A DNA stretch of 64,000 nucleotides from Cichorium intybus. Lineage: Eukaryota > Streptophyta > Magnoliopsida > Asterales > Asteraceae. Below are positions 46,488 to 58,023 of this stretch, in pieces. Position numbers and translations under genes: made by a program. The stretch is from NCBI GenBank assembly GCA_023525715.1, contig CM042013.1:73617994-73681993 (forward strand), in the 5' to 3' direction. Position 1 is the stretch's first letter, and each line of letters opens with the position of its first letter. The notes below the pieces were generated by a model that was not told the origin of the DNA, searched no databases, and saw only the letters and a list, made by a program, of their open reading frames with translations.

Positions 46488-47796
46488 TGTAACACCCATT
46501 TTTTGTATAATATTTTTCTTTATAAGTTTTTTTATAAACTTATATACCATTCCAATAAAAAATCCGATTCAAAACATAACGTGAAATCATAATTAATCCT
46601 TCAAACATTTGCACAGAAGCTAAATAATACATGTAGTCTTAAACGTGTAGCCTTAAAAGTGTGCAGAAGTCTTTAAAATCATAATTGTGTAAAAGTCATG
46701 CATGGAAGCTCGTAGTAGTCAAGTTGGGAATTGGGATCTTTCCCATAACAACCGCTCAAGTAGATGAAAAATGTTAAATATCAATGGGTAAGTGAAACGC
46801 TTACTGAGCATACTTATGTACACATTATATCATATGGACACGTAAGCACATAACTTTTCTCATTGCCCTCGACAGGAACAAGGCTATGTAACTTTCCCCT
46901 TCGTCTGATGAGAGCAAGACTATGTAAATTTCCCCTTTGTCTCTGACAAGAACAATGAGGTATCCTCATAAGGAAGCGATTCCGAACATATTATCATAAC
47001 ATACGAGTACATACCATGTTAACACATAACATCATGTATCGAGAACGAAACTCACCTTAATAGTGTCTGAACTGTCAACCATAAATGAAATACTAAAATG
47101 ACACAACAAGCACGGATCAACCTACAAAAGCTACAACTAATTACACAATGTTGGATTACATCAACTATTCTTTACTTTATTTCATACTACTTTATAATTT
47201 TTGTTTTATGATCCTATATATACAATACTTGTTGTCCCACTATTTTAACCCATTTAAGTTTGGATTTACACACCGATTCTAAAAGATAAAAGGAAGAACT
47301 CCCTATTATCTTTCCAATGCCCCTCGCCTCACATTTTTATGATTTTATACAAATTTTACAATGCAGTAGATGCAAGCTCTCTAATTTAGTTTTAACAGCT
47401 ATGAACATGATGCACTGTTTACATTTCTTAAAAATAGAATTCAATCATATTTCAAAATATGAACTAAAGTAGATATGCATACATTTCCAATGACTCTTAA
47501 CATCACCCTCATACAATTTTTATATAATTTCTTATGAATTTTACAAAACAATGATGAAACTGTAACTTTGATGATCCTAATATGATATATTTGGACAAAC
47601 ACACCATTTACCCTTCTTAGGGATAAAATATAATTATGATGTCCAAATATGCAGGAAACACACATTCAAACATTTCAAATGACTCTGACCTGACCCTCAT
47701 ACGAATTTTATATGATTTCTTATAAATAGTACAAAACAAAACAGTGATGAAACTATAATCACCTAACCCTAAGGTTAGGGTTTGACACAATCACCC
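46488..47796. mobile_element. Probable Gypsy-type LTR fragment
   Basis: It begins TGTAACACCC like the solo LTR at 35526. It contains the same kind of CTATGTAACTTTCCCCTT-type diverged duplications (46880-46960). No end or target duplication could be matched, so it is truncated or overrun by the Copia LTR at 47797. The right limit is arbitrary. Confidence 0.4.
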
Positions 47797-48282
47797 TGTT
47801 ATGTATAATAATATCGACAATAAATAAAAATAATACGATAAAAAAAATAAATGTGGACACAAGGATTTAACGTGGAAAACCCCTTACGGGAAAAAACCAC
47901 GGGCACAACCGATGATAATCACTATATGAGAAAATTGAGGAGGTTACAAGATTTGGAACTGAAAATATATATATCTCTCTTTTCTTTTTAATACATAGAG
48001 CCTCACAATATATCTATGTATATATAACACTCAATATTAAATGAATGTTTGGACGACTTGATTTGGAAAATAATCATCCCTATATATAGGGATGAATGGC
48101 CGAAATATTTCCGTGATTGTTGAAAAAACAAATGTGAGCGCCGTATGCAGTTGGAGAAAAATTCATCGTTCAAAGTTTTCAACGTGCAGAAGTTCAATTT
48201 GATTTTGATTTTGATTACTATTCATGTGGGGCCCACATGAATTATTTGTTTTCTTTTTGCTTTATGAAGTCAATCATTCACA
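47797..48282 (-). repeat. 3' LTR of a further Copia element
   Basis: On the minus strand it starts TGTGAATGATTGAC directly after a polypurine tract (CAAGGTGGAGAT, plus 48283 on) and probably ends ATACATAACA at 47797. CCCTATATATAGGG near 48078 would be its TATA box. ATTTAACGTGGAAAACCCC, inverted, is typical of plant Copia LTRs. The left boundary is inferred. Confidence 0.65.
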
Positions 48283-48663
48283 ATCTCCACCTTGACTTTA
48301 AAAGCAATAAGTAATCAAACAACTCCACCTTGAGACGAATTTCCACTTGTAGAACTCCTCATTATAAAATCATCGTGTGCCGACAATCCTTGAAATTAGA
48401 TTGTCATACCAACCAAGCTTGAGCAAAGCTCAAACTTAGTTGCTGGAACCGACTTCGTCATCATATCTGCCGGATTGTCATGAGTGCTAATATTTTGAAC
48501 TTGAATATCACCTTTAGAAATAACATCTCGAATAAAGTGATAACGTACATCAATATGTTTCGTTCTCTCATGAAAAATTTGATCTTTTGTAAGATAAATA
48601 GCACTTTGACTATCACAAAAAATCTTTGTAGGAGATGTGTCTCTACAAAGTTCACCATATAAA
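48283..48663 (-). pseudogene. Copia RNase H C-terminal fragment, cut by a younger Copia
   Basis: From 48660 leftwards the frame reads LYGELCRDTSPTKIFCDSQS, AIYLTKDQIFHERTKHIDVR and YHFIRDVISKGDIQ, ending SSLVGMTI and a stop at 48396. These are the last RNase H motifs of a Copia polyprotein. The frame is interrupted at 48664 by the LTR of the next element; the remaining part must lie beyond the window's right edge. The preceding duplicate would be ATAAA (48659-48663). Confidence 0.85.
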
Positions 48664-49361
48664 TGTTGGAAATCATGGTTCATGTAATTAGTTTCAAAAA
48701 CAAGAGTTTGCAACGGAAGCATAAAATCATGAACACAAATTCCATTTTCAAGAGGATCATGCTACATGCATGTAAAGATAAGATGAAGAACAAACATAGA
48801 TTAAGTTCAAGATCATAACCTTTGTTCTTGGGTTTGGTTTGGATGATTTTGATAGCTAGGAATCAAATTAGAATCCCTCTATAGTTGATCCACCACAAGC
48901 TTGAACACCCTTGAATGCTAGTTCCACAACTTGCAAGTTAGAACTCCTTTTCTTGTGAAACCAAAAACCAATTTTGCTAAGCACTTAAGGAGAGTTATTT
49001 GGCTCATTTTTGAAGCAAGAATTGATCATCTAACACCTCCAAATCTCGGCCACTATATCACCCAAAAAGAAAGAAAAGCACATGCCACTAGCTTAAAAGA
49101 AAGTCCCATTTGATTTCTATAATCAAAAGCTAGAAGACACAAAGCATCTTCCACCTCTTTTAAGTTCTTAATGCATTCTTTTTCTTTCCAATATGGCTGA
49201 ATATATGATGGCAAAAGGAGTGCTAGTGGGTTGTTATTATTTATAAAACTTAGATAATGAAAGCTTATAAAAAATACATCTTCTTATTTCTTAAATGGGA
49301 TAACATTTAACCCATAATCATATATATAAATAAACCATCTAAATATACAATCTTAATTGTA

Positions 49362-49365
<4 letters not shown>

Positions 49366-49423
<58 letters not shown>
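49366..49423. repeat. (AT)n microsatellite inside the Copia LTR
   Basis: A pure AT tract of about 58 bp. Confidence 0.95.
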
Positions 49424-49424
<1 letters not shown>

Positions 49425-49622
49425 CAATATATATATTTTATTTAATTTACCAATTAAATTAAATAAAATGCTTACTTATAAATCAATTAAATCGTTTAAT
49501 CAATTTAAACAATTTAATTGTTACACTTAATTAATTCATCACATATGAATTACTAATCAACCTTTAATTTTGTATTTATTATTATTTACCTCAAATAATA
49601 ATATCCTACAAGATTAAATTGC

Positions 49623-51473
49623 TGTAAGACCCGTATCCTGATTATAACATATATTTAAAATAAGAGTGGTAGGAATTATATGATTTTTGGTAGTTATAAA
49701 ACTAAGAAAAACTTTAGTTACAATTTCATATGAAAATCAACATTTTGTGTCGTTTTTATAAAAATCATAATTAATTCTAGGAAAAACGTTTGGACCTCAA
49801 ACCAGTGCACAAAGTTTAAAAATTGAGTCTAGTACAATTACCATAAATAATAGTAAGCTTGAAAATGACATTATCTATGGTAAAAAATGCAATATTTACT
49901 GATTAGTTCGGAATTAACAGATTAGATAGTCTGTGTTCAAAAATTCATAATAAATCATAGAAAAATCGTATAAATTCATACTATACGTCCCTGGAAAGGT
50001 ATTAAGATGAACTTTCGGAATATCAAATAAAAACGTGAATTTAATGGGTTTAAAGTCGGCTAAATCAGTCTTGAACAGATTGATTCTAGAAGGTCATTAA
50101 TTTCAACAAAATTATATTATTAAAATCTTTTGTCAAAAGTGGCAAGTAATTGTTAATTCAAGAATTCAAGTATAAATAACCCCCAAAACATCTCATAAAC
50201 CACACCAAGAAATCACAAAACCATTCCATAGAATTTGCTAAGGATTTGAGTGTAAGCAAGTGAGCGAAAGGAAGCTCAAAAGTCTAACGAAGGAGTTATA
50301 GATCTCGACGAACGGTCATAAGGTAACTACAAACCTTTCTATACCTTAAGTAAGTATTGTAAAATAATTTGTGTGTTAAGAAGTAGAATATTTAATAAGT
50401 ATAACATATGTTACATTATACTTATTTCCAACAATAGTAAACAAAAACCTTAAAAACGTCGTTATTATAACAATTCGTAATTTCGAAAATAATACCGATT
50501 GATTTACTTACGAGGACGGTGACTAGGCCGATTACTTGGGATCTGGTTGTTGGATTTTCCGAAAGGCTAAAATGCTGAAAGGATCCTGCCACCCCATCTA
50601 ATCTTCTACCTGGCCGTTCTTTACTTGATAAATCATGGAGTATCATGTTGGAATTATTGAAGGGTTTAATGATGCGACTATAATATAGTTAAGGATTAAG
50701 AAATGATAGATTTCTTATCATGTTAACAGTTAAGGTTGAAAGGGAATACAAAGCAGAGAAAGTTAAACGCTATAGTCAACTATAATCAGGTGAGTCTTCT
50801 CACTATACTATATGTGATATTGCATGCATAGGAAAGAAGATATGTTAGACTAAGGTGATCTTACCTGTTATGATAATTGTATGAATTATTGCTATGATAA
50901 TGATTGTTTGTGGACGGAACGGGATAGCCCGCGAGCCAATAGGCGGAACGGGAATAGCCTGCGAGTCATTAGACGGAACGGGATAGCCCGCGAGCCAATA
51001 GGCGGAACGGGAATAGCCTGCGAGTCATTAGACGGAACGGGAAAAGCCTGCGAGCAATAAGACAGAACGGGAACTGCCCGTGAGTCTTCAGCGGAACAGG
51101 GATAGCCCGCGAGTCTCACAGACATATGATTGGTTATGATGTGTTGTATGTTATGTGATGGATCGTATGGTATTTTGAGGAACTCACTAAGCTCCGTGCT
51201 TACCCTTTCCCTATATAAACTACTGTTTCAGGTACATCAGGTACCATGGATGGCAAGGCATGACGTGTATACACTGTGCTGCTTCATTGGAGGACTATTT
51301 TTGAATTAATATTCGGCTATATTGTGTTTTCGTTAACTTCTGTTAATCATGGGGTGTTTCCATTAAACTTATAATTTATGGAATTTTATGAAAATTAATT
51401 AAGTGGCTTTTCTTATATTGAAGTGTTCGTTTAAATTTTTTTTAATTTTACCCTAAAATTTTGGGATGTTACA
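49623..51473 (+). repeat. 5' LTR of the Gypsy-like element
   Basis: 1851 bp, TGTAAGACCC...TTACA. It contains a G/C-rich tandem array (50912-51120). The short minus-strand frames at 50422-50646 and 50892-51125 recur identically in the other LTR and are not genes. Confidence 0.95.
50912..51120. repeat. Tandem array of about 30-bp GGCGGAACGGG units in the LTR
   Basis: Seven variant units of GACGGAACGGGATAGCCCGC plus GAGCCAATAG alternate between a GATAGCCCGCGAGCC and a GAATAGCCTGCGAGTC form, giving a roughly 59-bp higher-order period. The same array is at 56532-56740 in the other LTR. Confidence 0.9.
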
Positions 51474-51476
51474 AGT

Positions 51477-51488
51477 TGGTATCAGAGC
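51477..51488 (+). other. Primer-binding site of the Gypsy-like element
   Basis: TGGTATCAGAGC three bases after the 5' LTR, complementary to the 3' end of initiator-Met tRNA. Confidence 0.95.
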
Positions 51489-53011
51489 ACAGCTTGAGAG
51501 AATCAGGCTCACTTAGTGAGTTCTGGACTCAAGTTGAGGCTTAAGAGTTTTCTTAGAACATTTTTACGAAAGAAATATGTTTTATGAAGGGTGAACTAAA
51601 GACACAGTGTATACCGCCAGCCGAAGCCAGCATGGGAAAAGGGTTAAGTATTTAATATTGTGGATGTTAAAAAAAACATATAGTATATGTTTGCTGAAAT
51701 GCTTGGTAGAGATCACACATTGTTGTATTATTATCTGCTATTTGCTAAACGAACTGTATGCTAGTGCCGATAGGTTGCTTAGGGATTTCCACTAACTTGT
51801 ATACAATAGGGACTGAATAGTCATAGAATGGGTGAGTTGGCCTTATTGCATGTTCCTTGTTTGGTTGTTGCCTTAGGGTAGATTCTCTTATTTGAAAGAC
51901 TATTTAGTTCGATATTGTATACAACTACGTTCGTGAAACAACCTGTTATCACTGGAGGAAGTTCCGTCTTAGTTAGAATAGCAGGGTGGGGGTGGGATTC
52001 CAAGTATTCCTAGAAGGGTTGACATATGCCTTGTAAGGGCATATGTGTTAAAATTATCGGTGATAAGCGAATTGGATATTTCGAGACGGGTCTTGGAACG
52101 AACATGGATAGGTGTGGAAGGTAGTAGTAGAGCTCCTACTATCGAAAGCACAGGATCCGCGTTCGAGTCGGGAGTTCGTCACGAAGGATCCAAGGAGCTG
52201 AGTATGTGAGTGTCTAGCATAGTTGACTTAAATGCTAGTGTAACGTGGTAAACCTTTATCCATTCGATTGTTGAATGTTGATTGTGAAGTTCAGTAGGAA
52301 CAATTAAGATGTAATCATACCAGTTTGGTTGGACCGATCATGCTTAAGTTGATTACTGAGCTTAAAGACTGTTGAAAGGGAGAGTGTCAAAGTGCTATTG
52401 TGGTAGCTATTTTTCATGCAACTAATGGGCACACAAGTTCAGACAGGGACTAGAGGATGCAAGGGTGAGTTTTCCAACTCACGGTCAAAGAGGTGCAAGC
52501 GGCGCCTGAGATGATAGCGGGTATTTTTGAGTCATGCTGTGTAATAGTGGGGCTACCTACCCTTGTATTGATCTTGCTTGAGTGATTGATCAGGTCGTGT
52601 GGGTTGAGAGTCTGGATCACTCGCTCGTGATTGAGGTAACTGACGATAGAGGTGTTGACTAGGGTCGCAAGCGGATGAGTAACATATGGTGGTTGATGTA
52701 AACGTCTTTACATTATCGAAACGTGTTTATTGAGATGGTGTTTGCCCCTGATGCAAGTTGTTGGCTGAGCAGAGTGGGCTTGGTTTTTGTTCAAGAGTAA
52801 GGGCTCGTAAAAAAAATTATAAATCGAATAAACAGACTTGGACTTTAGTCCAAGTGGGGGAGGAATACAAAATTAAGGGAACAACAGGAATATTATATTG
52901 AATCGATGAAATTATTAAAATTATAGTAACACGTCTATATATTTAATTCATTACTACAACTTATTATTAATACATTAAGAAAAGTTTACAGAACTACTAA
53001 CCTACAAAGCC
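51489..53011 (+). other. Internal region of the Gypsy-like element without readable gag
   Basis: 1.5 kb with no long frame on either strand. It is less AT-rich than the host DNA around it. At 52840-52865 it has TCCAAGTGGGGGAGGAATAC, very like the polypurine tract at 55231-55242. The captured gene follows directly. Confidence 0.6.
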
Positions 53012-54350
53012 TCAAAAATTCTCCTCACTCGAAGACTCGAGTAAACCAGGGTTAATACTACTCATACCAGAATTAGATGGCGGAGATTGCTGCTGTGTAT
53101 GAGTTCTTGATGAAGTTTCCCCCTTTTCCTGAATTTTTCTTTTCCTAAATACAACCTTATGAGCAGCTTGTATTAGCTTCTTTGTGCCGTCTGTTAGACC
53201 CGATTGTGACCCTTCAATTATCGCTTCTTTTTCTCTTTTTAGGTTGGGTATTAAATCTCCCGATAATTCTGTTGCCTCAATAAATTCATTACCAAATTCC
53301 TGTGGCACAAATAACTTTAGTAATTTCAACCTTATGATATAAAGGAATTAAAAAAAATGTAGTTCTTTACCTCAGCACGATCAATAAGGGTTTGCAAACT
53401 CGTAAGTTGTCGTTGGGGCCAATGATTGATACCTAATTCTCTACAGCGTTTTTTTAATTGTGTCGTTCCAATGTTGAGTTCCTTCGCAGCTTTCTCAATT
53501 GGTTCGCTGAAGTGTTCAGCTATTATTTCCCTACTTAATAAGTGCCTGAAACCTCTTCCACTGCCACCTGCTACGTTTTCTGAACTAGAAGGTTCAAATC
53601 CAATTGTATTGTTATCATTCTGGATCATTTGAACATGATCCTGATTTTCTGACCCAAAGATGGACATTGATTCATTAAAGCCAGTGGTTTCTATCGGTAA
53701 TAATTGTTGGTTTTCAACTAAAATACCAGGATTTTGAAATCCTTCTAGGTTCCTTTGAATCACCTGAAGGTGATTTTGGTATTGAAAACCAACCCCAAAC
53801 TCGGGATTCATATCAATATTGATGCTATCAATCGACTGTAATTGATTGTCATTTTGAATGTCAGCCATGAATCCTTGATTCATGGGGATGATCTCACTGC
53901 TCATTGAGGGTACGTCGATGAATGGATTGTACTCAGTTAGACCATCCACAAATGGGTCTACAAATAACACATGTTAAATGATAAAACAAAATAGAATACT
54001 TATAAATGGATCATTCAAAAGAATTTAACCTGGTAGAAGGCATGGAGTCTGATCAAGTGCAAAGTCAAGTGCAAAGTCAGATGCATGCACCAGATCATCT
54101 AAGTTAATGTTCAACTCGGGAAAAATTTCCGGCTCATCGTGGAGTTGCTCTATTGGTAGTATATCTGGAAGACTGTAACATAATTCAGAATCAAACAAAA
54201 CATTAGAAATATAAACAAAATATGGATGATAGATGTCTAGAATGTTAAGTCACCGAACTCTATTAAGAATTCCTGGTTTGAAGTACCCTCTCCTTGCGGA
54301 AAACCAGGTCCAGGGTTCGACAGATCGCCCATTGAAGATCTGTTTTCCAT
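53012..54350 (-). CDS. RWP-RK domain (RKD-like) transcription factor inside a retrotransposon
   Basis: Four exons: 54350-54254, 54172-54030, 53957-53371, 53299-53012, all with GT-AG borders, about 371 residues. Exon 3 ends with SREIIAEHFSEPIEKAAKEL, TQLKKRCRELGIN, then HWPQRQ and LTSLQTLIDRAE, the helix-turn-helix of RWP-RK proteins; the signature RWPxRK is altered at two positions. RKD proteins are nuclear DNA-binding factors of egg cells and early embryos; lacking a long N-terminal NIN-like region, this is RKD-like rather than NLP-like. Acidic and Asn/Gln-rich exons 2-3 could activate transcription. Exons 2-4 join in phase; exon 1 (MENRSSMGDLSNPGPG) joins exon 2 one base out by my reading, so the start may differ or be mutated. 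It lies antisense to the retrotransposon and keeps its introns. Confidence 0.85.
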
Positions 54351-55230
54351 GACTCAGCTTTAAATATGAGTTCGTTTACGAATAAACTAGTAATAAGATA
54401 GGATGAGACTGAAAATGAATGTGGAAATGAATGATACTACATACCTGTATATATAGTATCTTGCAGCTGGAACCGAAAGGACACACGGAACTGAAAGGAC
54501 ACCTCACGTTTTAATTACCGAAATTCAAACTAACTACAGTAGATCAGACTTTTCACTACCTCAAGTAACATTTTTCAAAATTCCCTGATTGACTCTAGTG
54601 AGAACAAGATAATAAAGAGACTTTTGAAATAAAACAAAATTTTATGTCTCCATATAATGGAAATAGTTTAAAGAATGTTCGGTACTTCAAAAAAAAAAAA
54701 AAAAAAAAAGGAAACTTACAAAAGATTATGTAAATTTTATATTTCGGTGAAACACAAAAACTTGGAGATTCTACAAAAATAGACTTATTTAGCCAAAAAG
54801 TATTTAAAAGAAATGTTGAATTGAGGCAAATGTGTGTTGAAATATGACGAATTCATATAAATACGAAATACTGTTAAAAATTAGGTGTTGCAAGTTAACT
54901 AGGTTAACTATGTATATAGGTAGATTAGAAAGTACTAAATATGTACTGTAGATAATAGCCGGTCAAGTCGAGGTGTGGGACTGTGAGAAACAGTTAGAGT
55001 TTTTTTTTTTTGTACATCTAGAGTAATTAGAAGAAAAGAAGTATGGAGTGAAAGAGAATAATAGGACCTTAAGCATTATTACAGAGGTATGTGAATGTTA
55101 AAAGGGAAAGATAATTAAATCTTGTAAAGGTTCAGCAATAAGACGAGGAGGATTTTTGAAGGACATAAGGATTCGATGGGAAATACATAGAGGCGTTCGA
55201 GAATGCGGATTTCGGGACGAAATCCAAATA
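54351..55230. other. 5' flank of the RWP-RK gene and 3' internal region of the element
   Basis: This contains whatever promoter the antisense gene has, an A20-type run (54690-54709) and a T-run near 55000. From about 55130 the sequence resembles retrotransposon 3' internal DNA. No other gene is visible. Confidence 0.5.
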
Positions 55231-55242
55231 AGTGGGGGAGAC
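55231..55242 (+). other. Polypurine tract of the Gypsy-like element
   Basis: AGTGGGGGAGAC immediately before the 3' LTR, the site from which plus-strand DNA synthesis is primed. Confidence 0.9.
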
Positions 55243-55243
55243 T

Positions 55244-57094
55244 TGTAAGACCCGTATCCTGATTATAACATATATTTAAAATAAGAGTGGTAGGAATTAT
55301 ATGATTTTTGGTAGTTATAAAACTAAGAAAAACTTTAGTTACAATTTCATATGAAAATCAACATTTTGTGTCGTTTTTATAAAAATCATAATTAATTCTA
55401 GGAAAAACGTTTGGACCTCAAACCAGTGCACAAAGTTTAAAAATTGAGTCTAGTACAATTACCATAAATAATAGTAAGCTTGAAAATGACATTATCTATG
55501 GTAAAAAATGCAATATTTACTGATTAGTTCGGAATTAACAGATTAGATAGTCTGTGTTCAAAAATTCATAATAAATCATAGAAAAATCGTATAAATTCAT
55601 ACTATACGTCCCTGGAAAGGTATTAAGATGAACTTTCGGAATATCAAATAAAAACGTGAATTTAATGGGTTTAAAGGCGGCTAAATCAGTCTTGAACAGA
55701 CTGATTCTAGAAGGTCATTAATTTCAACAAAATTATATTATTAAAATCTTTTGTCAAAAGTGGCAAGTAATTGTTAATTCAAGAATTCAAGTATAAATAC
55801 CCCCCAAAACATCTCATAAACCACACCAAGAAATCACAAAACCATTCCATAGAATTTGCTAAGGATTTGAGTGTAAGCAAGTGAGCGAAAGGAAGCTCAA
55901 AAGTCTAACGAAGGAGTTATAGATCTCGACGAACGGTCATAAGGTAACTACAAACCTTTCTATACCTTAAGTAAGTATTGTAAAATAATTTGTGTGTTAA
56001 GAAGTAGAATATTTAATAAGTATAACATATGTTACATTATACTTATTTCCAACAATAGTAAACAAAAACCTTAAAAACGTCGTTATTATAACAATTCGTA
56101 ATTTCGAAAATAATACCGATTGATTTACTTACGAGGACGGTGACTAGGCCGATTACTTGGGATCTGGTTGTTGGATTTTCCGAAAGGCTAAAATGCTGAA
56201 AGGATCCTGCCACCCCATCTAATCTTCTACCTGGCCGTTCTTTACTTGATAAATCATGGAGTATCATGTTGGAATTATTGAAGGGTTTAATGATGCGACT
56301 ATAATATAGTTAAGGATTAAGAAATGATAGATTTCTTATCATGTTAACAGTTAAGGTTGAAAGGGAATACAAAGCAGAGAAAGTTAAACGCTATAGTCAA
56401 CTATAATCAGGTGAGTCTTCTCACTATACTATATGTGATATTGCATGCATAGGAAAGAAGATATGTTAGACTAAGGTGATCTTACCTGTTATGATAATTG
56501 TATGAATTATTGCTATGATAATGATTGTTTGTGGACGGAACGGGATAGCCCGCGAGCCAATAGGCGGAACGGGAATAGCCTGCGAGTCATTAGACGGAAC
56601 GGGATAGCCCGCGAGCCAATAGGCGGAACGGGAATAGCCTGCGAGTCATTAGACGGAACGGGAAAAGCCTGCGAGCAATAAGACAGAACGGGAACTGCCC
56701 GTGAGTCTTCAGCGGAACAGGGATAGCCCGCGAGTCTCACAGACATATGAATGGTTATGATGTGTTGTATGTTATGTGATGGATCGTATGGTATTTTGAG
56801 GAACTCACTAAGCTCCGTGCTTACCCTTTCCCTATATAAACTACTGTTTCAGGTACATCAGGTACCATGGATGGCAAGGCATGACGTGTATACACTGTGC
56901 TGCTTCATTGGAGGACTATTTTTGAATTAATATTCGGCTATATTGTGTTTTCGTTAACTTCTGTTAATCATGGGGTGTTTCCATTAAACTTATAATTTAT
57001 GGAATTTTATGAAAATTAATTAAGTGGCTTTTCTTATATTGAAGTGTTCGTTTAAATTTTTTTTAATTTTACCCTAAAATTTTGGGATGTTACA
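55244..57094 (+). repeat. 3' LTR of the Gypsy-like element
   Basis: 1851 bp, the same length as the 5' LTR. Differences seen: AAAGGCGG for AAAGTCGG, ACAGACTG for ACAGATTG, ATACCCCCC for ATAACCCCC, and TATGAATGG for TATGATTGG. Confidence 0.95.
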
Positions 57095-57243
57095 ATTGCA
57101 AGTTTAGTATCATTTGATGTTAAATCAAATTTAACATTCTAAATGATCAATTGGTGTCAAACTTGTTGTTGGTGTGACCCTATAGGATCATGTATTATTA
57201 GTAATATCATTTTATGATCATCCTTGGGCATATAGAACTAACA

Positions 57244-58023
57244 ATCTCCCACTTGCACAAGGTTGCATCATAGAATGATATCGACAGTGGTAAACGTCTA
57301 GCAACTTTTCACTGCCCCCAATAACACATGACTTTGTGCCATTCAACAACATTCAATTCTTCAGAAAACACGAGGCTCTAATAGATGTATAAGGTTATCT
57401 ATCAATTATCCCTTTGTCACAGACATCTTGTTGAATATGAGACATGGATCTTAATCATTCTCATTTTATGTTCAACTTTCAATCAGGCGCCTTAGATGTC
57501 TAACTCTCTACACATAAGAGGAACAAATCCCGTCTTGACTACATACGCCCCTCATATAGTTAGTACTATGCATGTGTATGGCCTTTATGGTTGTCTGTAT
57601 TTCAAGAACAACAGTAAACCATATCAAAGCATAGTACACTCTACACTTGAGTCCCAAATATGTATCTCAGGTCAAAGGATACAATGATGATACCTTTATT
57701 CAAGAATCACTTATGATGATGATCCATGGAGTGATCTTGAAACGGGTCAAGTCCAATACTTGTTCACTGACAAGTACCTATGAATTTGGTTGCAACCTTT
57801 TGCTACTTTTACCCATAAAAGTCAACCAATCCAATTCATATTAGTCTTACTTCATAATTGCTCCCACAACTATGATCAACTATGGACGTTTAGAATAACT
57901 AAATTATTCAAGGATTAAACATGCTAATAAAACACAATAATTATGAATGAAACATCACGTCACATATATTACATAATTCTTGTCGTTTACATAAGTTCAT
58001 ATCCATAAAACATTAAACACAAA
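57244..58023 (-). other. 3' untranslated region of the Copia element
   Basis: About 780 bp between the polypurine tract at 57244 and the stop of the polyprotein at 58024. No supported gene lies here; the two short plus-strand frames at 57496-57844 show no motif. Confidence 0.5.

Larger units (their letters stand above)
49623..57094 (+). mobile_element. Non-autonomous Gypsy-like LTR retrotransposon carrying an RWP-RK gene
   Basis: Two 1851-bp LTRs (49623-51473 and 55244-57094) begin TGTAAGACCC and end GGGATGTTACA. By eye they differ at about four positions. The 5-bp target duplication ATTGC flanks them (49618-49622 and 57095-57099). A primer-binding site (51477-51488) and a polypurine tract (AAGTGGGGGAGAC, ending 55242) set the plus orientation. 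GGGACGAAATCC before the tract resembles the 3' end of plant chromovirus-type Gypsy elements. The 3.8-kb interior has no gag or pol that I can read. It carries a gene on the opposite strand (53012-54350). This is a LARD-like element that needs enzymes from a partner. Confidence 0.95.

Noticed and set aside
50912..51120. CRISPR-like array
   Set aside because: Units are contiguous with no unique spacers and lie in a plant LTR. The palindromes at 21975-22766 were rejected as CRISPR for the same reason.
50892..51125. Minus-strand frame with repeated SRAIPVP-like units, also at 56513-56746
   Set aside because: It follows the tandem repeat of the LTR and recurs only because the LTR is duplicated.
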